Source: Natrialba magadii ATCC 43099
Lineage (GTDB): Archaea > Halobacteriota > Halobacteria > Halobacteriales > Natrialbaceae
Direction: 5' to 3'
DNA length: 64,000 nt
NCBI RefSeq assembly: GCF_000025625.1
Contig: NC_013923.1
Span: 1 to 64,000, forward strand
Part shown: positions 1 through 8,370 of the stretch, one piece after another
Layout: each line of letters starts with the position of its first letter
Position numbering within the stretch: position 1 is the stretch's first letter
The notes under the pieces: generated by a model
The model's input: the letters and a program-made list of their open reading frames with translations, nothing else
Databases searched by the model: none
What the model was told of the DNA's origin: nothing
Made by a program: the position numbers and the translations under genes

Positions 1-301
1 AAAGAATTGTTCGACATCAGTTCCCCGCCCCACTTCTGCACCCCAGCGATCTTCTAAAGTAACACGAATCTCGGTTGATCTGTTTTCGAATTCTGTTCCT
101 GCTTATCACTGTCACTCTCTTGCTATTTTGTACCCTGATCTTCCACTCTATGCGGTACTCTTGCCTATGTGGCACTCTTGCCTATACGGTGCTCTTGCCA
201 GTGACTACTGCCCAACTCTCGCCCGTGACCAACTTTCCTTCTCCCACCTGGACTTCCACAACCCCCGTTTCTACTGCACCCACCACACCATTTCTCCCCA
301 T

Positions 302-320
302 TTCACCGGAAACCCGGTGT
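302..320 (+). repeat. origin recognition box (ORB) 1
   Basis: The sequence is TTCACCGGAAACCCGGTGT, matching the consensus TTCACCGGAAANNNGGTGT shared by eight sites around orc1. It lies about 245 bases before the orc1 start. Confidence 0.75.
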
Positions 321-537
321 GTGTGTGCGCCAACTCAACCTCATCCGTCATCCTTCGCTTCGCCCCTCCATCCCGAATCTCACTACTGTGCCACCCCATT
401 CCTACGGCATGTCTCCTACCCGATTTGATGACTTGTACGCTACCAGACACACTAACGTGGTTCCAGGGAGTACTGACGCAACCTCCGGTGTACTGGCGTG
501 ATTCTTGGTGGCATCGTTGACGAAACGTTCAAGATGA

Positions 538-556
538 TTCACCGGAAACACGGTGT
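538..556 (+). repeat. ORB 2, overlapping the orc1 promoter
   Basis: The sequence is TTCACCGGAAACACGGTGT, ending nine bases before the orc1 start codon. Binding of the initiator here would cover the transcription start, so autoregulation of orc1 is likely (inference). Confidence 0.78.
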
Positions 557-565
557 CTAAGGTAT

Positions 566-1792
566 ATGTCTGAGTCCGACGACCTCTTCATTCGGGAGGA
601 CCCGATCTTCGTTAACAAGGAACTCCTCGAGATCAGTCACCTCCCCGATGAGGGTCGGATCGTCGGCCGGGACGAAGAGATCGGCCAGCTCGCGAATGCC
701 GTCAACCCCGCGATTTTCGGACAGAGTCCCAGCAACGTTCTCATCTACGGGAAGACTGGCACTGGCAAATCGCTGTGTGCGAAGTACGTTTCTAGACGCC
801 TCGTCGATACGGCCGAAGAGGAAGGCGTCAGTGCGGTCTTCGCCTACGTTGACTGTGCACAGGACACGACCGAAACACAGGCCGTCCAGACCATTGCGAG
901 CTCGGTCAACACCGACGAAACTGAGATCTACATTCCCGACAAAGGAATTAGCACGGCGACGTACTACAAGCGTCTCTGGCGCATTCTCAACAAGGAGTAC
1001 GACGTCGCACTCATCATTCTCGACGAGATCGACAAACTCGAGGATGACGCGATTTTGATGCAACTCTCCCGCGCCGGTGAAGCGGGGAAAGTAACCGACT
1101 GTAAGATCGGCGTTATCGGTATCAGTAACAAGATCAAGTACAAAGACCGGATGGACGAGCGGGTCAAATCGAGCCTCTGTGAGCGCGAGTTCGTCTTCCC
1201 GCCGTACAACGCGAGCCAGCTGAATAACATCATGTCGGCGCGTAACGATGCGTTCCGCGACGGCGTACTCGAGGACGCGGTAATTCCACGAGCGGCCGCA
1301 CTCGCAGCGCGAGAGCACGGTGACGCCCGAAAAGCGATCGACATTCTGCGGTATGCCGGCGAAATTGCACAGGCTGAAGGGGCAGCCACCGTTCGCGAGG
1401 AGTTCGTAGTTCAGGCCCGCGAACGTGCGGAAGTCGATCGGTTCCGTGAACTTATCCGCGGTTCGACGCCCCACTCTCGATACGTATTACAGGCGCTGAC
1501 GGTTCTCTCACTCGAACACCGTCCTGACGGTGCATACAGCAATACGTCTGGCGAGAACGACGGCTTTCGAACGACGCGAATCTACGATATCTACGAGCAA
1601 ATTTGTCGTCAGGAAGGTGCCGATACACTGTCGCTTCGTCGCGTTCGTGACCTGCTAAAAGAACATGCGTTTCTGGATATACTCGAACAGTCCCGACACA
1701 GCGGCGGGAGTGCGGAAGGAAGCTATACCGAACATACGCTTCTCGAGGATCCAGAAGTTGTCCGAGATGTGCTTGCAGATACTGTCGAGTAG
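566..1792 (+). CDS. orc1: Orc1/Cdc6-type replication initiator
   Basis: This 408-residue AAA+ ATPase binds origin DNA and recruits the MCM helicase. Walker A (GKTGTGKS) is at residues 62-69 and Walker B (ILDEIDKL) near 151-158. The C-terminal third (about 300-400) has the winged-helix pattern of the family, and the length is normal for haloarchaeal Orc1/Cdc6. The ATG at 566 follows ORB 2 closely, with a short TA-rich stretch (GGTATATG) at the start itself. Eight ORB repeats on both sides make it very likely that this gene and its flanks form one origin. Haloarchaea usually carry several orc1 paralogues, each tied to its own repeat type, so this may be one origin among several, on a chromosome or a large plasmid. 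Confidence 0.95.
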   Translation: MSESDDLFIREDPIFVNKELLEISHLPDEGRIVGRDEEIGQLANAVNPAIFGQSPSNVLIYGKTGTGKSLCAKYVSRRLVDTAEEEGVSAVFAYVDCAQDTTETQAVQTIASSVNTDETEIYIPDKGISTATYYKRLWRILNKEYDVALIILDEIDKLEDDAILMQLSRAGEAGKVTDCKIGVIGISNKIKYKDRMDERVKSSLCEREFVFPPYNASQLNNIMSARNDAFRDGVLEDAVIPRAAALAAREHGDARKAIDILRYAGEIAQAEGAATVREEFVVQARERAEVDRFRELIRGSTPHSRYVLQALTVLSLEHRPDGAYSNTSGENDGFRTTRIYDIYEQICRQEGADTLSLRRVRDLLKEHAFLDILEQSRHSGGSAEGSYTEHTLLEDPEVVRDVLADTVE

Positions 1793-2003
1793 GGACGGAA
1801 CGGTGTTGGCTGGCGTCGACTGGTTCGGTTAGTTGGTTCCGGTTGGCACGGTCAGCTGATCTCGGCTGATCGATCACTGTCTGGTACTCTCCCAGTAGCT
1901 ATACTGATCAGTGCAAGTCACGGACGACTGTGACTTGACGGCTGGTAATCGGTGAGCAGTGTGGGGGCTCGATTCGTTGCCGGTAGCAGACGATAGCAAG
2001 ACG

Positions 2004-2023
2004 TTCCACCGGAAATCCGGTGT
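2004..2023 (+). repeat. ORB 3
   Basis: TTCCACCGGAAATCCGGTGT is the ORB consensus with one extra C in the left arm. Confidence 0.72.
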
Positions 2024-2063
2024 CTGTCCATCGTTTTGGTTCATACCGTTCTGCGGGTAACTG

Positions 2064-2082
2064 TTCACCGGAAACCTGGTGT
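2064..2082 (+). repeat. ORB 4
   Basis: TTCACCGGAAACCTGGTGT is a full match to the ORB consensus. Confidence 0.75.
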
Positions 2083-2105
2083 GCACTGCTAGACATCGGT
2101 GACGT

Positions 2106-2124
2106 TTCACCGGAAATCTGGTGT
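2106..2124 (+). repeat. ORB 5
   Basis: TTCACCGGAAATCTGGTGT is a full match to the consensus, 42 bases after ORB 4 (about four helical turns). Confidence 0.75.
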
Positions 2125-2179
2125 CCTGACGATCACGGTCTGGTATGGGTGTTGACAGCACCACTCATATCCTGGGCGC

Positions 2180-2198
2180 ACACCTGATTTCCGGTGAA
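2180..2198 (-). repeat. ORB 6 (inverted)
   Basis: On the minus strand this reads TTCACCGGAAATCAGGTGT. It is the only inverted copy and faces ORBs 3-5. Confidence 0.75.
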
Positions 2199-2372
2199 AG
2201 CGAACGGTAATAGTTGGCTGGGATATTCTCGGCCCTATTTTCGACTTTTGATTGCGAGCGACTCGGTTCAGGTGAACCTGCTTAACCGAGTAGTTACCAC
2301 GAGACTGACCCTGGATACCACGATATCGACGTTGATCGTATGAGTATGAGGGACTCACACTTCTGTGTCAGT

Positions 2373-2391
2373 TTCACCGGAAACATAGTGT
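2373..2391 (+). repeat. ORB 7
   Basis: TTCACCGGAAACATAGTGT has a weaker right arm (AGTGT instead of GGTGT). It closes the origin on the side away from orc1. Confidence 0.65.
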
Positions 2392-2529
2392 GAGGTACTC
2401 GTGGCTACACCTCTTCACCCAACGATGAGGAGATGGGTGTTGTGCGTCCTCGTTCAGCCTGGACGTACCAGACCCATTTGAATCAACCCGAGATGGGTGC
2501 CGGGTGAACCCGTTTCCATTCGTCTGCGA

Positions 2530-2775
2530 TCAGCTTCTGATCGTCAGGATGCCATCGTTCATTTTCACTTCGTTCGCGTCTGTCGGAATCCCGAATTCGA
2601 ACTGTGTACCGTCGATAACGACGATTGCCGTTTCACCAACAGTGTCGAGCGTTGGTTCGCCAGCCACTTGCCCAAAGTCGACGGCAATGACTTGTTCATC
2701 GTCGTACTGGCGGTTCGTGATCGTAATCTCATCTTGTTCACCTGCTGCTGCCTCAAGTTCTGGTGGTGTTTCCAT
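2530..2775 (-). CDS. Hsp20/alpha-crystallin-like small protein (DUF7127-type)
   Basis: This 81-residue acidic protein starts METPPELEAAAGEQ and is dominated by beta-strand patterns with a run AIVVIDGTQFEFGIPT ending in DGILTIRS. The closing pattern resembles the end of Hsp20 domains (NGVLTI). From memory it belongs to the haloarchaeal DUF7127 family; the function is unknown and a chaperone-like role is inferred only from the fold. It is transcribed towards the origin, away from the neighbouring membrane-protein gene's start. Confidence 0.75.
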   Translation of the reverse strand: METPPELEAAAGEQDEITITNRQYDDEQVIAVDFGQVAGEPTLDTVGETAIVVIDGTQFEFGIPTDANEVKMNDGILTIRS

Positions 2776-2945
2776 AGACGTTGTTCGCGGTCAGGAGCCG
2801 TAAGTACCGTGCACGAACGTGCCACCTGGGGACGTTATAGTGGGTCGCAGCCAATTCGTCACTCCCAGCATACTGGTAGACACGATTTGAAGCTGAGAAA
2901 CACACGATTCAAAACTGCGAATATACGGCTCGAAACTCAGTTTTA

Positions 2946-3305
2946 CTACAGTCCGACGATCGACACGAGTGGATCTCCCGAGAGCAGCAGGAGTACGTTG
3001 TTGATGACGAACAACGTATAGAAGGCAACTATCGCACCGATAAACTGGATATCACGCGGATGAGAGAGCACGTGCCCAATCCCCATAATGAGCAGTGCGT
3101 ACAGCCCTGCTGCAAGCGGAACCCCTGGTAAGCCAAGAAATTCGAAGAACAGGACTGTCACCGGGTTCAGCTCGTTTGCATAGGGAACCACGAAAAATAA
3201 CGTTGCGGCGACCATATCGATGAACCAAAGTGAAAGAAATGCGACTCGCAACGAGAGTGACTCTGGCGGATCGAAGTTTATTCGAGTGATTGTTTCAACT
3301 CTCAT
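2946..3305 (-). CDS. small integral membrane protein, function unknown
   Basis: The 119-residue protein has three to four hydrophobic segments: about residues 22-43, 49-78 (possibly two) and 88-108. The loops carry few charges. It starts with MRVETITRINFDPPESLSLR, a soluble N-terminus typical of haloarchaeal DUF-type membrane proteins. No catalytic motif is visible. It lies alone, divergent from the PadR gene, so its context gives no hint of a role. Confidence 0.72.
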   Translation of the reverse strand: MRVETITRINFDPPESLSLRVAFLSLWFIDMVAATLFFVVPYANELNPVTVLFFEFLGLPGVPLAAGLYALLIMGIGHVLSHPRDIQFIGAIVAFYTLFVINNVLLLLSGDPLVSIVGL

Positions 3306-3572
3306 CTGTAGCTCTACATTGGGGCCGCCAGGAGTTACGTATTGACCTTGCCTACGCTACTGTGAGTTCTTCACACGCTCTCTACTGGCGCTTTTCTTCC
3401 CCGCCAGTTGCGACAACCAGTACTGCTTTCTCCATCTTCAATCGGGTATTACCTTCCACTGTCATGCAAGTATGGAGTTTTTCTATTGGTCTCGTTGTAC
3501 CGAACCTGGAACTGGACCGAGACAGGTCATCGACGGACAAATCCTATTTCTCGCCGTTCTGTTTCCACTATA

Positions 3573-3590
3573 TTTATTATATCTAGTTCC
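3573..3590 (+). promoter_or_regulatory. TATA box region for the PadR gene
   Basis: The AT-only stretch TTTATTATAT lies about 25-30 bases before the ATG at 3603, the spacing of a leaderless haloarchaeal promoter. It decides the start codon of the PadR gene. Confidence 0.6.
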
Positions 3591-3602
3591 ATACCGAATT
3601 GT

Positions 3603-3884
3603 ATGTATGACCTAACCGGCTTCCAGCGTGACCTCCTGTACGTCGCTGCAGGACTCGAAGAACCACACGGCCTCGCGATCAAAGAGGAACTCGAGAACTA
3701 CTACGAGAGCGAAATCCACCACGGCCGACTCTACCCGAACCTGGATACGCTCGTCGACAAGGGTCTCATCGAGAAGGGAACGGCTGACCGGCGAACGAAC
3801 GTCTACAGCGTTACGCGCCGCGGCCGTCGCGAACTCGAAGACCGGCGCGACTGGGAGGAGCAGTACGTTTCTGACCTGGTCTGA
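3603..3884 (+). CDS. PadR-family winged-helix transcription regulator
   Basis: The 93-residue single-domain regulator begins MYDLTGFQRDLLYVAAGL and carries the PadR pattern: helix-turn-helix around residues 20-45 and the HHGRLYPNLDTLVDKGLIEK recognition helix plus wing. It ends in an acidic tail. The frame is open upstream, but the TATA box at about 3575 and family length fix the start at 3603. The upstream extension would add 65 unrelated residues. Its target is unknown; PadR proteins often control neighbouring efflux or stress genes, and here the neighbours are a membrane protein and a UspA protein. Confidence 0.9.
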   Translation: MYDLTGFQRDLLYVAAGLEEPHGLAIKEELENYYESEIHHGRLYPNLDTLVDKGLIEKGTADRRTNVYSVTRRGRRELEDRRDWEEQYVSDLV

Positions 3885-3898
3885 CCGGCAATCCGGTC
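3883..3898 (+). terminator. short hairpin at the end of the PadR gene
   Basis: GACCGG and CCGGTC flank a CAAT loop, overlapping the stop codon. There is no T-tract directly after it, so a role as terminator is only possible. Confidence 0.35.
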
Positions 3899-4108
3899 TC
3901 AGTGTTTGCGTACGCCATCGGAAGCGATTCCTGTAGAAGACTGTCTCCTCTCTCCATTCGAAGCCTTTTCGAGAGTTGAACCACTCACGCCGCGTTCACT
4001 TCTGATGTCTGGTTCGTTGAGCACCAGTTAGTTTTCTCAGTCTAGTGGCTGTTGGCGCAGTCGCCGACCGGTGACCGGTTTATGCTGCTCGCGCGTGATT
4101 GTCTCTCT

Positions 4109-4639
4109 ATGGACGGCACTGATCACGACCACGACCACGACAACAACGACTACCACGACAACAACGACTACCACGACAACGACGACCACAACAACGATCA
4201 CGACCACAGTTCTGCTACTAACCGTAGCCAGGATACCGACCACGTTCTCGTTCCACTCGATGCAACACCACTGCTCGAAGACGTCCTCTCCTACGCGTTC
4301 GACCACCATCCTGTCACAGACGTTACCGTGCTTCACGTCGCAACCGTCCCGACAGACGCCCCACTCGAGTTCAGCGGCGATCCGTCGGCGTGGCACGACA
4401 ATTCGGGTGCTGTATTCGAGCGAGCCACCGCCCTTGCAGCGGACCGTGATCGGTCGATTGAGACGACAGTTGCCTTTGGCCAGCCGGCGCGAGCGATACT
4501 CGAGTACGAACGGGACGAAGCAGTCGATGCGATCGTTCTTGGGAGCCACGGCCGTTCGCGTGTCGAGAAGTTGCTTCTCGGGAGTGTTGCGAATACTGTC
4601 TCCCGGCGTGCGTCTGTTCCGGTGACGATTGTTCGGTGA
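4109..4639 (+). CDS. UspA-type universal stress protein with an Asp/His/Asn-rich N-terminal repeat
   Basis: From the ATG at 4109 the protein has 176 residues. Residues 1-33 are a repeat of Asp, His, Asn and Tyr (DHDHDHD, then NNDYHD units), coded by a CAC/GAC/AAC simple repeat at 4125-4205. From about residue 42 it is a normal Usp domain: DHVLVPLDATP at the start, and near the end GSHGRSRVEKLLLGSVANTV with the ATP-binding G-x2-G-x9-G(S) pattern. A TATA-like TTTATG at 4079-4084 supports 4109 rather than the upstream ATG at 4052. The acidic/His tract could bind divalent metals; this is inference. Confidence 0.85.
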   Translation: MDGTDHDHDHDNNDYHDNNDYHDNDDHNNDHDHSSATNRSQDTDHVLVPLDATPLLEDVLSYAFDHHPVTDVTVLHVATVPTDAPLEFSGDPSAWHDNSGAVFERATALAADRDRSIETTVAFGQPARAILEYERDEAVDAIVLGSHGRSRVEKLLLGSVANTVSRRASVPVTIVR

Positions 4640-4640
4640 C

Positions 4641-4740
4641 GGTTGTCCGGTGCTGAGTGCGGTGTGGTTGTCTGGTGTTGAGTGCGGTGTGGTTGTCCGG
4701 CGCTGAGTACGGTACGGTTGTCTGATAGTGGGTTTCCGGT
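4641..4740 (+). repeat. 25-base tandem repeat, four units
   Basis: Units start at 4641, 4666, 4691 and 4716, each opening with GGTTGTC and containing TGAGT(G/A)CGGT in the first three; the fourth has decayed. The array lies right after the UspA gene, and no coding frame spans it convincingly. Confidence 0.8.
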
Positions 4741-4936
4741 GGCGGGTGTCCAGTAACGGTTGCGTCTGCCGGGTATCATCACTGGCAGAACGACCGTCTC
4801 ACATCGACCAGTAGTCTCTCCGTACACCGATGGTGTTGTCTGTCTGCGCTATCTCGTAGTTCTGGCCTTCTGGACGCTGCTTTGTCGTGAATGCCATTGG
4901 TAACTAAGTGTCGATACGTCTGCAACACGGATACTA

Positions 4937-5842
4937 ATGGCCGAACGGACGACAATCGGTATCCTTGCAGAACCGTTCCTCTATGAGTGGCAAGTCCGTG
5001 CTATCGACCGGGTCCAGACACAGACTGACGCGGAAATTTCGCTCGTCGTAACGAACGCCGAAAACCAAGAGTGCACCGCAGAGTCGTGGAACGACTCTCG
5101 ATTCGAGGCCGCAGACGTTCAGCGGTTCGTCGACGTCCTTCGTGATGAACAGGTGTGGGCGCTGGTCCTCGCAGAACGAGCACTCGCGAGACGATTGGGT
5201 GACGAACAGCGACTCTGGCATCGCCACTCCGTCGATTCGGTCGAGCAACTCGACGCTGCAGACCACATCCAGTGTGACCCCAATCGCGACGGGAACTGGT
5301 ACGAATTTCCCGACGATGTTGTCTCACGACTTGCTGACCAGTGTGACGTGCTGGTTCTTTTCGGGTTCGGCCTCCTGAAGGGCGACGTCCTCACTGCGAC
5401 CGACCACGGTATTCTGAGCTTTCATCCGGCCGATATCCGCTCGTACCGCGGAATGGGGCCGCCGCCGATATTCCACGATGGCCAATCGACAGCTGGCGCA
5501 ACCCTTCAACGCCTGAATGAGTCGATCGACGGCGGTGAAATCATCGCGTACGACGAGGTCGACCTCAGCGACTGTCACACCCTCTGGGACGTCTTTGACA
5601 GACTCGTTACACTCCAACTGCAGTTGCTTCCCGACGGCATCGAACGCGTCTGCGATCCGTCGTTCGAGCCAACTACCGTCCCCGACGACCAGCTCGGTGC
5701 GTTCTATCCGCGCTCGATGCGTCGCAGTCCATCGTTCGCTGGACGAGTCCTCGCGAAAAATGTTGCCGGTCGTCTGCATCGACAACTCTCGACTCGTGTG
5801 GGATTTCCCGCAGTCAAACGGGTAATACCGGCACGGCGGTGA
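4937..5842 (+). CDS. formyltransferase-family protein with a substituted catalytic motif
   Basis: The 301-residue protein resembles the N10-formyltetrahydrofolate-dependent formyltransferase fold (methionyl-tRNA formyltransferase, sugar or purine formyltransferases). The segment FGFGLLKGDVL (142-152) and FHPADIRSYRGMGP (162-175) correspond to the signature usually written N-x-HPS-LP-x-RG. The conserved His is present (H163) and so is the Asp of the second motif (D198 in ESIDGGEII). The catalytic Asn is Ser (S161). The protein lacks the C-terminal tRNA-binding domain of bacterial Fmt, and archaea initiate with unformylated Met, so a sugar or small-molecule acyl/formyl transfer role is more likely. 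It stands alone between UspA and a convergent phosphoribosyltransferase gene. Confidence 0.8.
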   Translation: MAERTTIGILAEPFLYEWQVRAIDRVQTQTDAEISLVVTNAENQECTAESWNDSRFEAADVQRFVDVLRDEQVWALVLAERALARRLGDEQRLWHRHSVDSVEQLDAADHIQCDPNRDGNWYEFPDDVVSRLADQCDVLVLFGFGLLKGDVLTATDHGILSFHPADIRSYRGMGPPPIFHDGQSTAGATLQRLNESIDGGEIIAYDEVDLSDCHTLWDVFDRLVTLQLQLLPDGIERVCDPSFEPTTVPDDQLGAFYPRSMRRSPSFAGRVLAKNVAGRLHRQLSTRVGFPAVKRVIPARR

Positions 5843-5870
5843 CCGATAGTCACTCGTTGGGGACTGACAG

Positions 5871-6503
5871 TCACTCGTCGAGATACGACCGTGCGCGCTT
5901 ATCACTCACCTGTCTGAAATCCTGGTAATACTGGCCGACAGCCCTGAAATTAGCTGGCCGTTCGAGGGCAATGACTGCATCGACAGCCGGTTCGTCCGTC
6001 TCGAGTTCGTTCAGTGATCGCGGTGACCCGACCGGCACCGCCAGCGTGACATGTGCTGCTCCGGCGTCAGCTACCTGCCTGAGACATGCAATCGCCGTTG
6101 CCCCAGTCGCGACGCCGTCGTCGACGACGATCACTTGCTTTCCTGAAACTGCCGGAAAGTCGCCATTGTCCCGATACTGGACCGCTTTTTCGTGTGCAGC
6201 CTCCGCTTCGCGGGCCTGTTCACGTTCGAGATACTCGTCTGCTACCTGTAGCTGTTCGACGAGTTCCTCGTTGAGCCAGTGGCTTCCGTCGCTAGCGACG
6301 GCTCCAAGCGCCAGTTCGGGGTTACCTGGTGCACCGATCTTCGATGCGACGACAACATCGAGTGTCGCCCCCAGTTTGTCCGCGACCGGCCGTGCGACCG
6401 GGAGCGCACCGCGTGGAATCCCGAGGACGATGTCTGCTTCGACTCCTTCCGACGCGAGATATGCTCCGAGTTGCTCGCCAGCGTCCGTTCTATCGGTAAA
6501 CAT
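5871..6503 (-). CDS. phosphoribosyltransferase-domain protein
   Basis: The 210-residue protein starts MFTDRTDAGEQLGAYLASEG and has the type I PRTase core: GIPRGALPVA near 25-35 and the PRPP-binding motif VIVVDDGVATGATA near 120-135. This subfamily (Pfam Pribosyltran, often next to erythromycin-esterase or hydrolase domains in bacteria) is common in haloarchaea, but its base substrate is unknown. A GTG at 6557 would add 18 residues; the ATG at 6503 matches the usual family N-terminus. It converges with the formyltransferase gene, with 28 bases between the stop codons. Confidence 0.87.
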   Translation of the reverse strand: MFTDRTDAGEQLGAYLASEGVEADIVLGIPRGALPVARPVADKLGATLDVVVASKIGAPGNPELALGAVASDGSHWLNEELVEQLQVADEYLEREQAREAEAAHEKAVQYRDNGDFPAVSGKQVIVVDDGVATGATAIACLRQVADAGAAHVTLAVPVGSPRSLNELETDEPAVDAVIALERPANFRAVGQYYQDFRQVSDKRARSYLDE

Positions 6504-6608
6504 CCCTCTTCCTCTTCCATCGTCTACGTGCTCACACTGGTTGTATGTGTCTATCACTATTTGCGTCAGTAACAGCCAGTGATACTGAAATGCTCCTCTT
6601 CGACACGT

Positions 6609-6857
6609 TCAGTACCACCCCTCACCGTCCCCACCGGCGTCATTATCTTTCTCACTCGCTGCTGGCTCTGCTGACTCTACGGGCTCTGCTGGCTCTACGG
6701 ACTCTGCTAACTCCGCAGACTCCGTTTCTGCAAGTACCCACTCGAGTGCGTCTATTTTCCCGTCGATAAGCTTCGTTCGGGGGTCGTAGTAGTCACATGA
6801 TTCTCTCGTTCGACGCAGCGCAGTCAGTCGGTCGCGGATCTCCTCGTGTGCGTGCAT
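6609..6857 (-). CDS. small acidic haloarchaeal protein, function unknown
   Basis: The 82-residue product begins MHAHEEIRDRLTALRRTRES, a basic/acidic helix that could pair as a coiled coil, followed by a tract of Glu, Ala, Ser, Val and Pro repeats (SAEPAEPVESAEPA) and an Asp/Gly-rich tail ending GEGWY. A TATA-like TTTATA lies about 30 bases before this ATG on the minus strand, supporting it over an upstream start at 7043. The repeat tract is coded by a GGCTCTGCTGACTCT-type simple repeat at about 6660-6720. No function is recognised. Confidence 0.65.
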   Translation of the reverse strand: MHAHEEIRDRLTALRRTRESCDYYDPRTKLIDGKIDALEWVLAETESAELAESVEPAEPVESAEPAASEKDNDAGGDGEGWY

Positions 6858-7412
6858 TGTATCACGGATGCACCACAGCGGGGTGTATAAACCATTCACA
6901 GGGTGGAAGCAGTAGGCATGAATAACACCGAGACTATAGTAGCCACTGATTTCTAGTGACTCCGTTCGATTTCGGTGGTTCCTGTCGTTGTGGTTGTTAC
7001 TCGCTTCTCGTTTTTGTTGCGACGCTGCGCCTGTCGCTCCCAATCTGTCGCTGTTAATCTACGACAAACTTGCGTCAGCCAGCGTTGGTTCTCGAGCCGA
7101 GTGCGTGCTGTTTCCGACGGCAACTGCGGAGCAAACCGATGGAATTGGCGTGTGGATTGGTCCGGTCTGGTACGTTGCCGCCAACTCGTAGAGTGTCGCA
7201 CAGCCACTCATACGTGTCAGTATGGCAGCGTGCGGATCTGTTGAAATCGGTGTCGAAGACGTAGCATACCACTGCAGTATGACGATATACCGATGCAGCA
7301 TGATGACATACCACTGGTGCATGACGACCTCGTTTGTTTCACGCCGGAAGCGGTGATCTTTCGCCCACTATCCTTGCCGCTGGATTACCCACTGAGTCAC
7401 CGGGCTGCAGTA
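6858..7412. other. intergenic region with local repeats
   Basis: No supported gene. Reading frames are short, Cys/Arg/Trp-rich and lack family resemblance. Around 7264-7328 the sequence CATACCACTG recurs between CATGATGA/GTATGACGA words (three loose units). It could be decayed DNA, because it borders the accessory stretch that follows. Confidence 0.5.
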
Positions 7413-7688
7413 CTACTGAATCGCTGCCAGGATCGCTTTCAATTCGTCTTTCCGGAACGATGACGGTGCGTTCTCCGGATGAGCCTGCTCTACAGCACCG
7501 ATCTTCCACAGAATCCCTGCCCTCATTTCTGCTTTTGGAGGCAGACGCCCGGTCGTCTCGATTTCATACCCCACTGCATCACAAACTGCGGCGAGGTCCT
7601 CTTTCGTGAACGTTGCCGCCCGCTCACGCTCAAACCGATCGACCGCTATCCTGATTTCATTTCGAAGTTCAGTGACGGTTTGTGCCAT
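7413..7688 (-). CDS. small conserved-looking helical protein, function unknown
   Basis: The 91-residue protein starts MAQTVTELRNEIRIAVDRFE and contains two similar halves: FTKEDLAAVCDAVGY near 28-42 and FRKDELKAILAAIQ at the end. This suggests a duplicated helical recognition unit (FxKxDLxAI). The segment in between (LPPKAEMRAGILWKIGAVE) recalls haloarchaeal DNA-associated proteins, but I cannot name a family. Starts further upstream would run towards the hairpin element at 7793-7872 and look unnatural. Low-complexity DNA surrounds it on both sides. Confidence 0.65.
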   Translation of the reverse strand: MAQTVTELRNEIRIAVDRFERERAATFTKEDLAAVCDAVGYEIETTGRLPPKAEMRAGILWKIGAVEQAHPENAPSSFRKDELKAILAAIQ

Positions 7689-7792
7689 AGGTGCAATGAC
7701 ACACACGGGCACTGTCTTTGTTCCGGTCAGAAACTCATGATCGGTGGGTGCTTCGGAACCAAAGCGAACCCTCAGTCGTTGCTCACTGAGTA

Positions 7793-7872
7793 TAGTAGCC
7801 ACTGCAAGTCACTGCACACCTGATCGCCAGCCTGCTCGGCGATCAGTGTGTCAATAGTTGCAGTTGTTACTA
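7793..7872 (+). mobile_element. 80-base TA-inserted hairpin element (MITE), copy 1
   Basis: The 80-base element starts TAGTAGCCACTGCAA and ends TTGCAGTTGTTACTA, flanked by TA on both sides (7791-7792 and 7873-7874). Its halves are inverted repeats of about 35 bases around an AGCCTGCTC tip. It lies 104 bases before the start of the small gene at 7688. Confidence 0.88.
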
Positions 7873-8370
7873 TAGTAGGATACCCAGTTCCCGCTGTGAC
7901 AGTGATGACTCGGGATAGAACAGGACAAGACAGGGCGAGACAGGGTGAGGAAGAGCAGGGTGAGACAGGGTGAGGAAGAACAGGGTGAGACAGGGCGAGG
8001 AAGAACAGGGTGAGACAGGGCAAGACAGAACAGGCTCCCCCCAAAGCGGCGGTCAATTTCGCAGATGCCGTCACGAACAGCGTGCTGAATACACGGGTTG
8101 TACTCCGCACTCGCGTAGCCAGACCACAACCAGCATTACGATAGTTGCCAGTCTCCGGTGACACCTGCCGTCCTCGGTGACTGCTCTCGGTTCGTCGGTG
8201 GATTTGGACCGACGACAACCGATCGAATGACAGCCTCGCAAGTACCGAGACACGCATCCATCCGCGATCGTGTGGGATTTCTGGTAGCCGTGACGAGTGA
8301 ACTCCTTCCCAGAGGCGTACGCAACCCGGGGACAGTCTCACCTGTCGACAGCAGCTGTCACCGGGCCGGT
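7873..8370. other. intergenic region with a 25-base tandem array
   Basis: No supported gene. It holds the array at 7931-8030 and then unremarkable sequence up to the coiled-coil gene. The words GTGCTGAATA and GCCAGTCTCCG seen at 8090-8155 also occur together at 15270-15305, so part of it may be a dispersed non-coding sequence. Confidence 0.5.
7931..8030 (+). repeat. 25-base tandem repeat, four units
   Basis: Units start at 7931, 7956, 7981 and 8006. Each reads CAGGGYGAGACAGGG followed by a GA-rich remainder, with one to four changes between units. It is purine-rich on the plus strand. Confidence 0.85.

Larger units (their letters stand above)
1..565. other. origin-proximal intergenic region
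   Basis: No convincing gene. Open frames here are short and Pro/Ser/Thr/Cys-rich, unlike the acidic proteins of this genome. Around 149-205 a CTCTTGCC-containing unit recurs three times. Two origin recognition boxes lie at 302-320 and 538-556, so this is the upstream arm of the replication origin attached to the following orc1 gene. Confidence 0.6.
1793..2529. other. replication origin (downstream arm of the orc1-linked oriC)
   Basis: This stretch between orc1 and the next gene has no supported coding frame. It carries six 19-20 base ORB repeats, at 2004, 2064, 2106, 2180 (inverted), and 2373 on top of the upstream pair; the inverted 2180 copy faces the others. The segment 2200-2370 between the inverted copy and the last direct copy is richer in A/T and is the best candidate for the unwinding element (inference). 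Confidence 0.8.

Noticed and set aside
75-520. Short frames in the origin-proximal region
   Set aside because: Pro/Ser/Cys-rich, non-acidic, without family resemblance; the region contains origin repeats.
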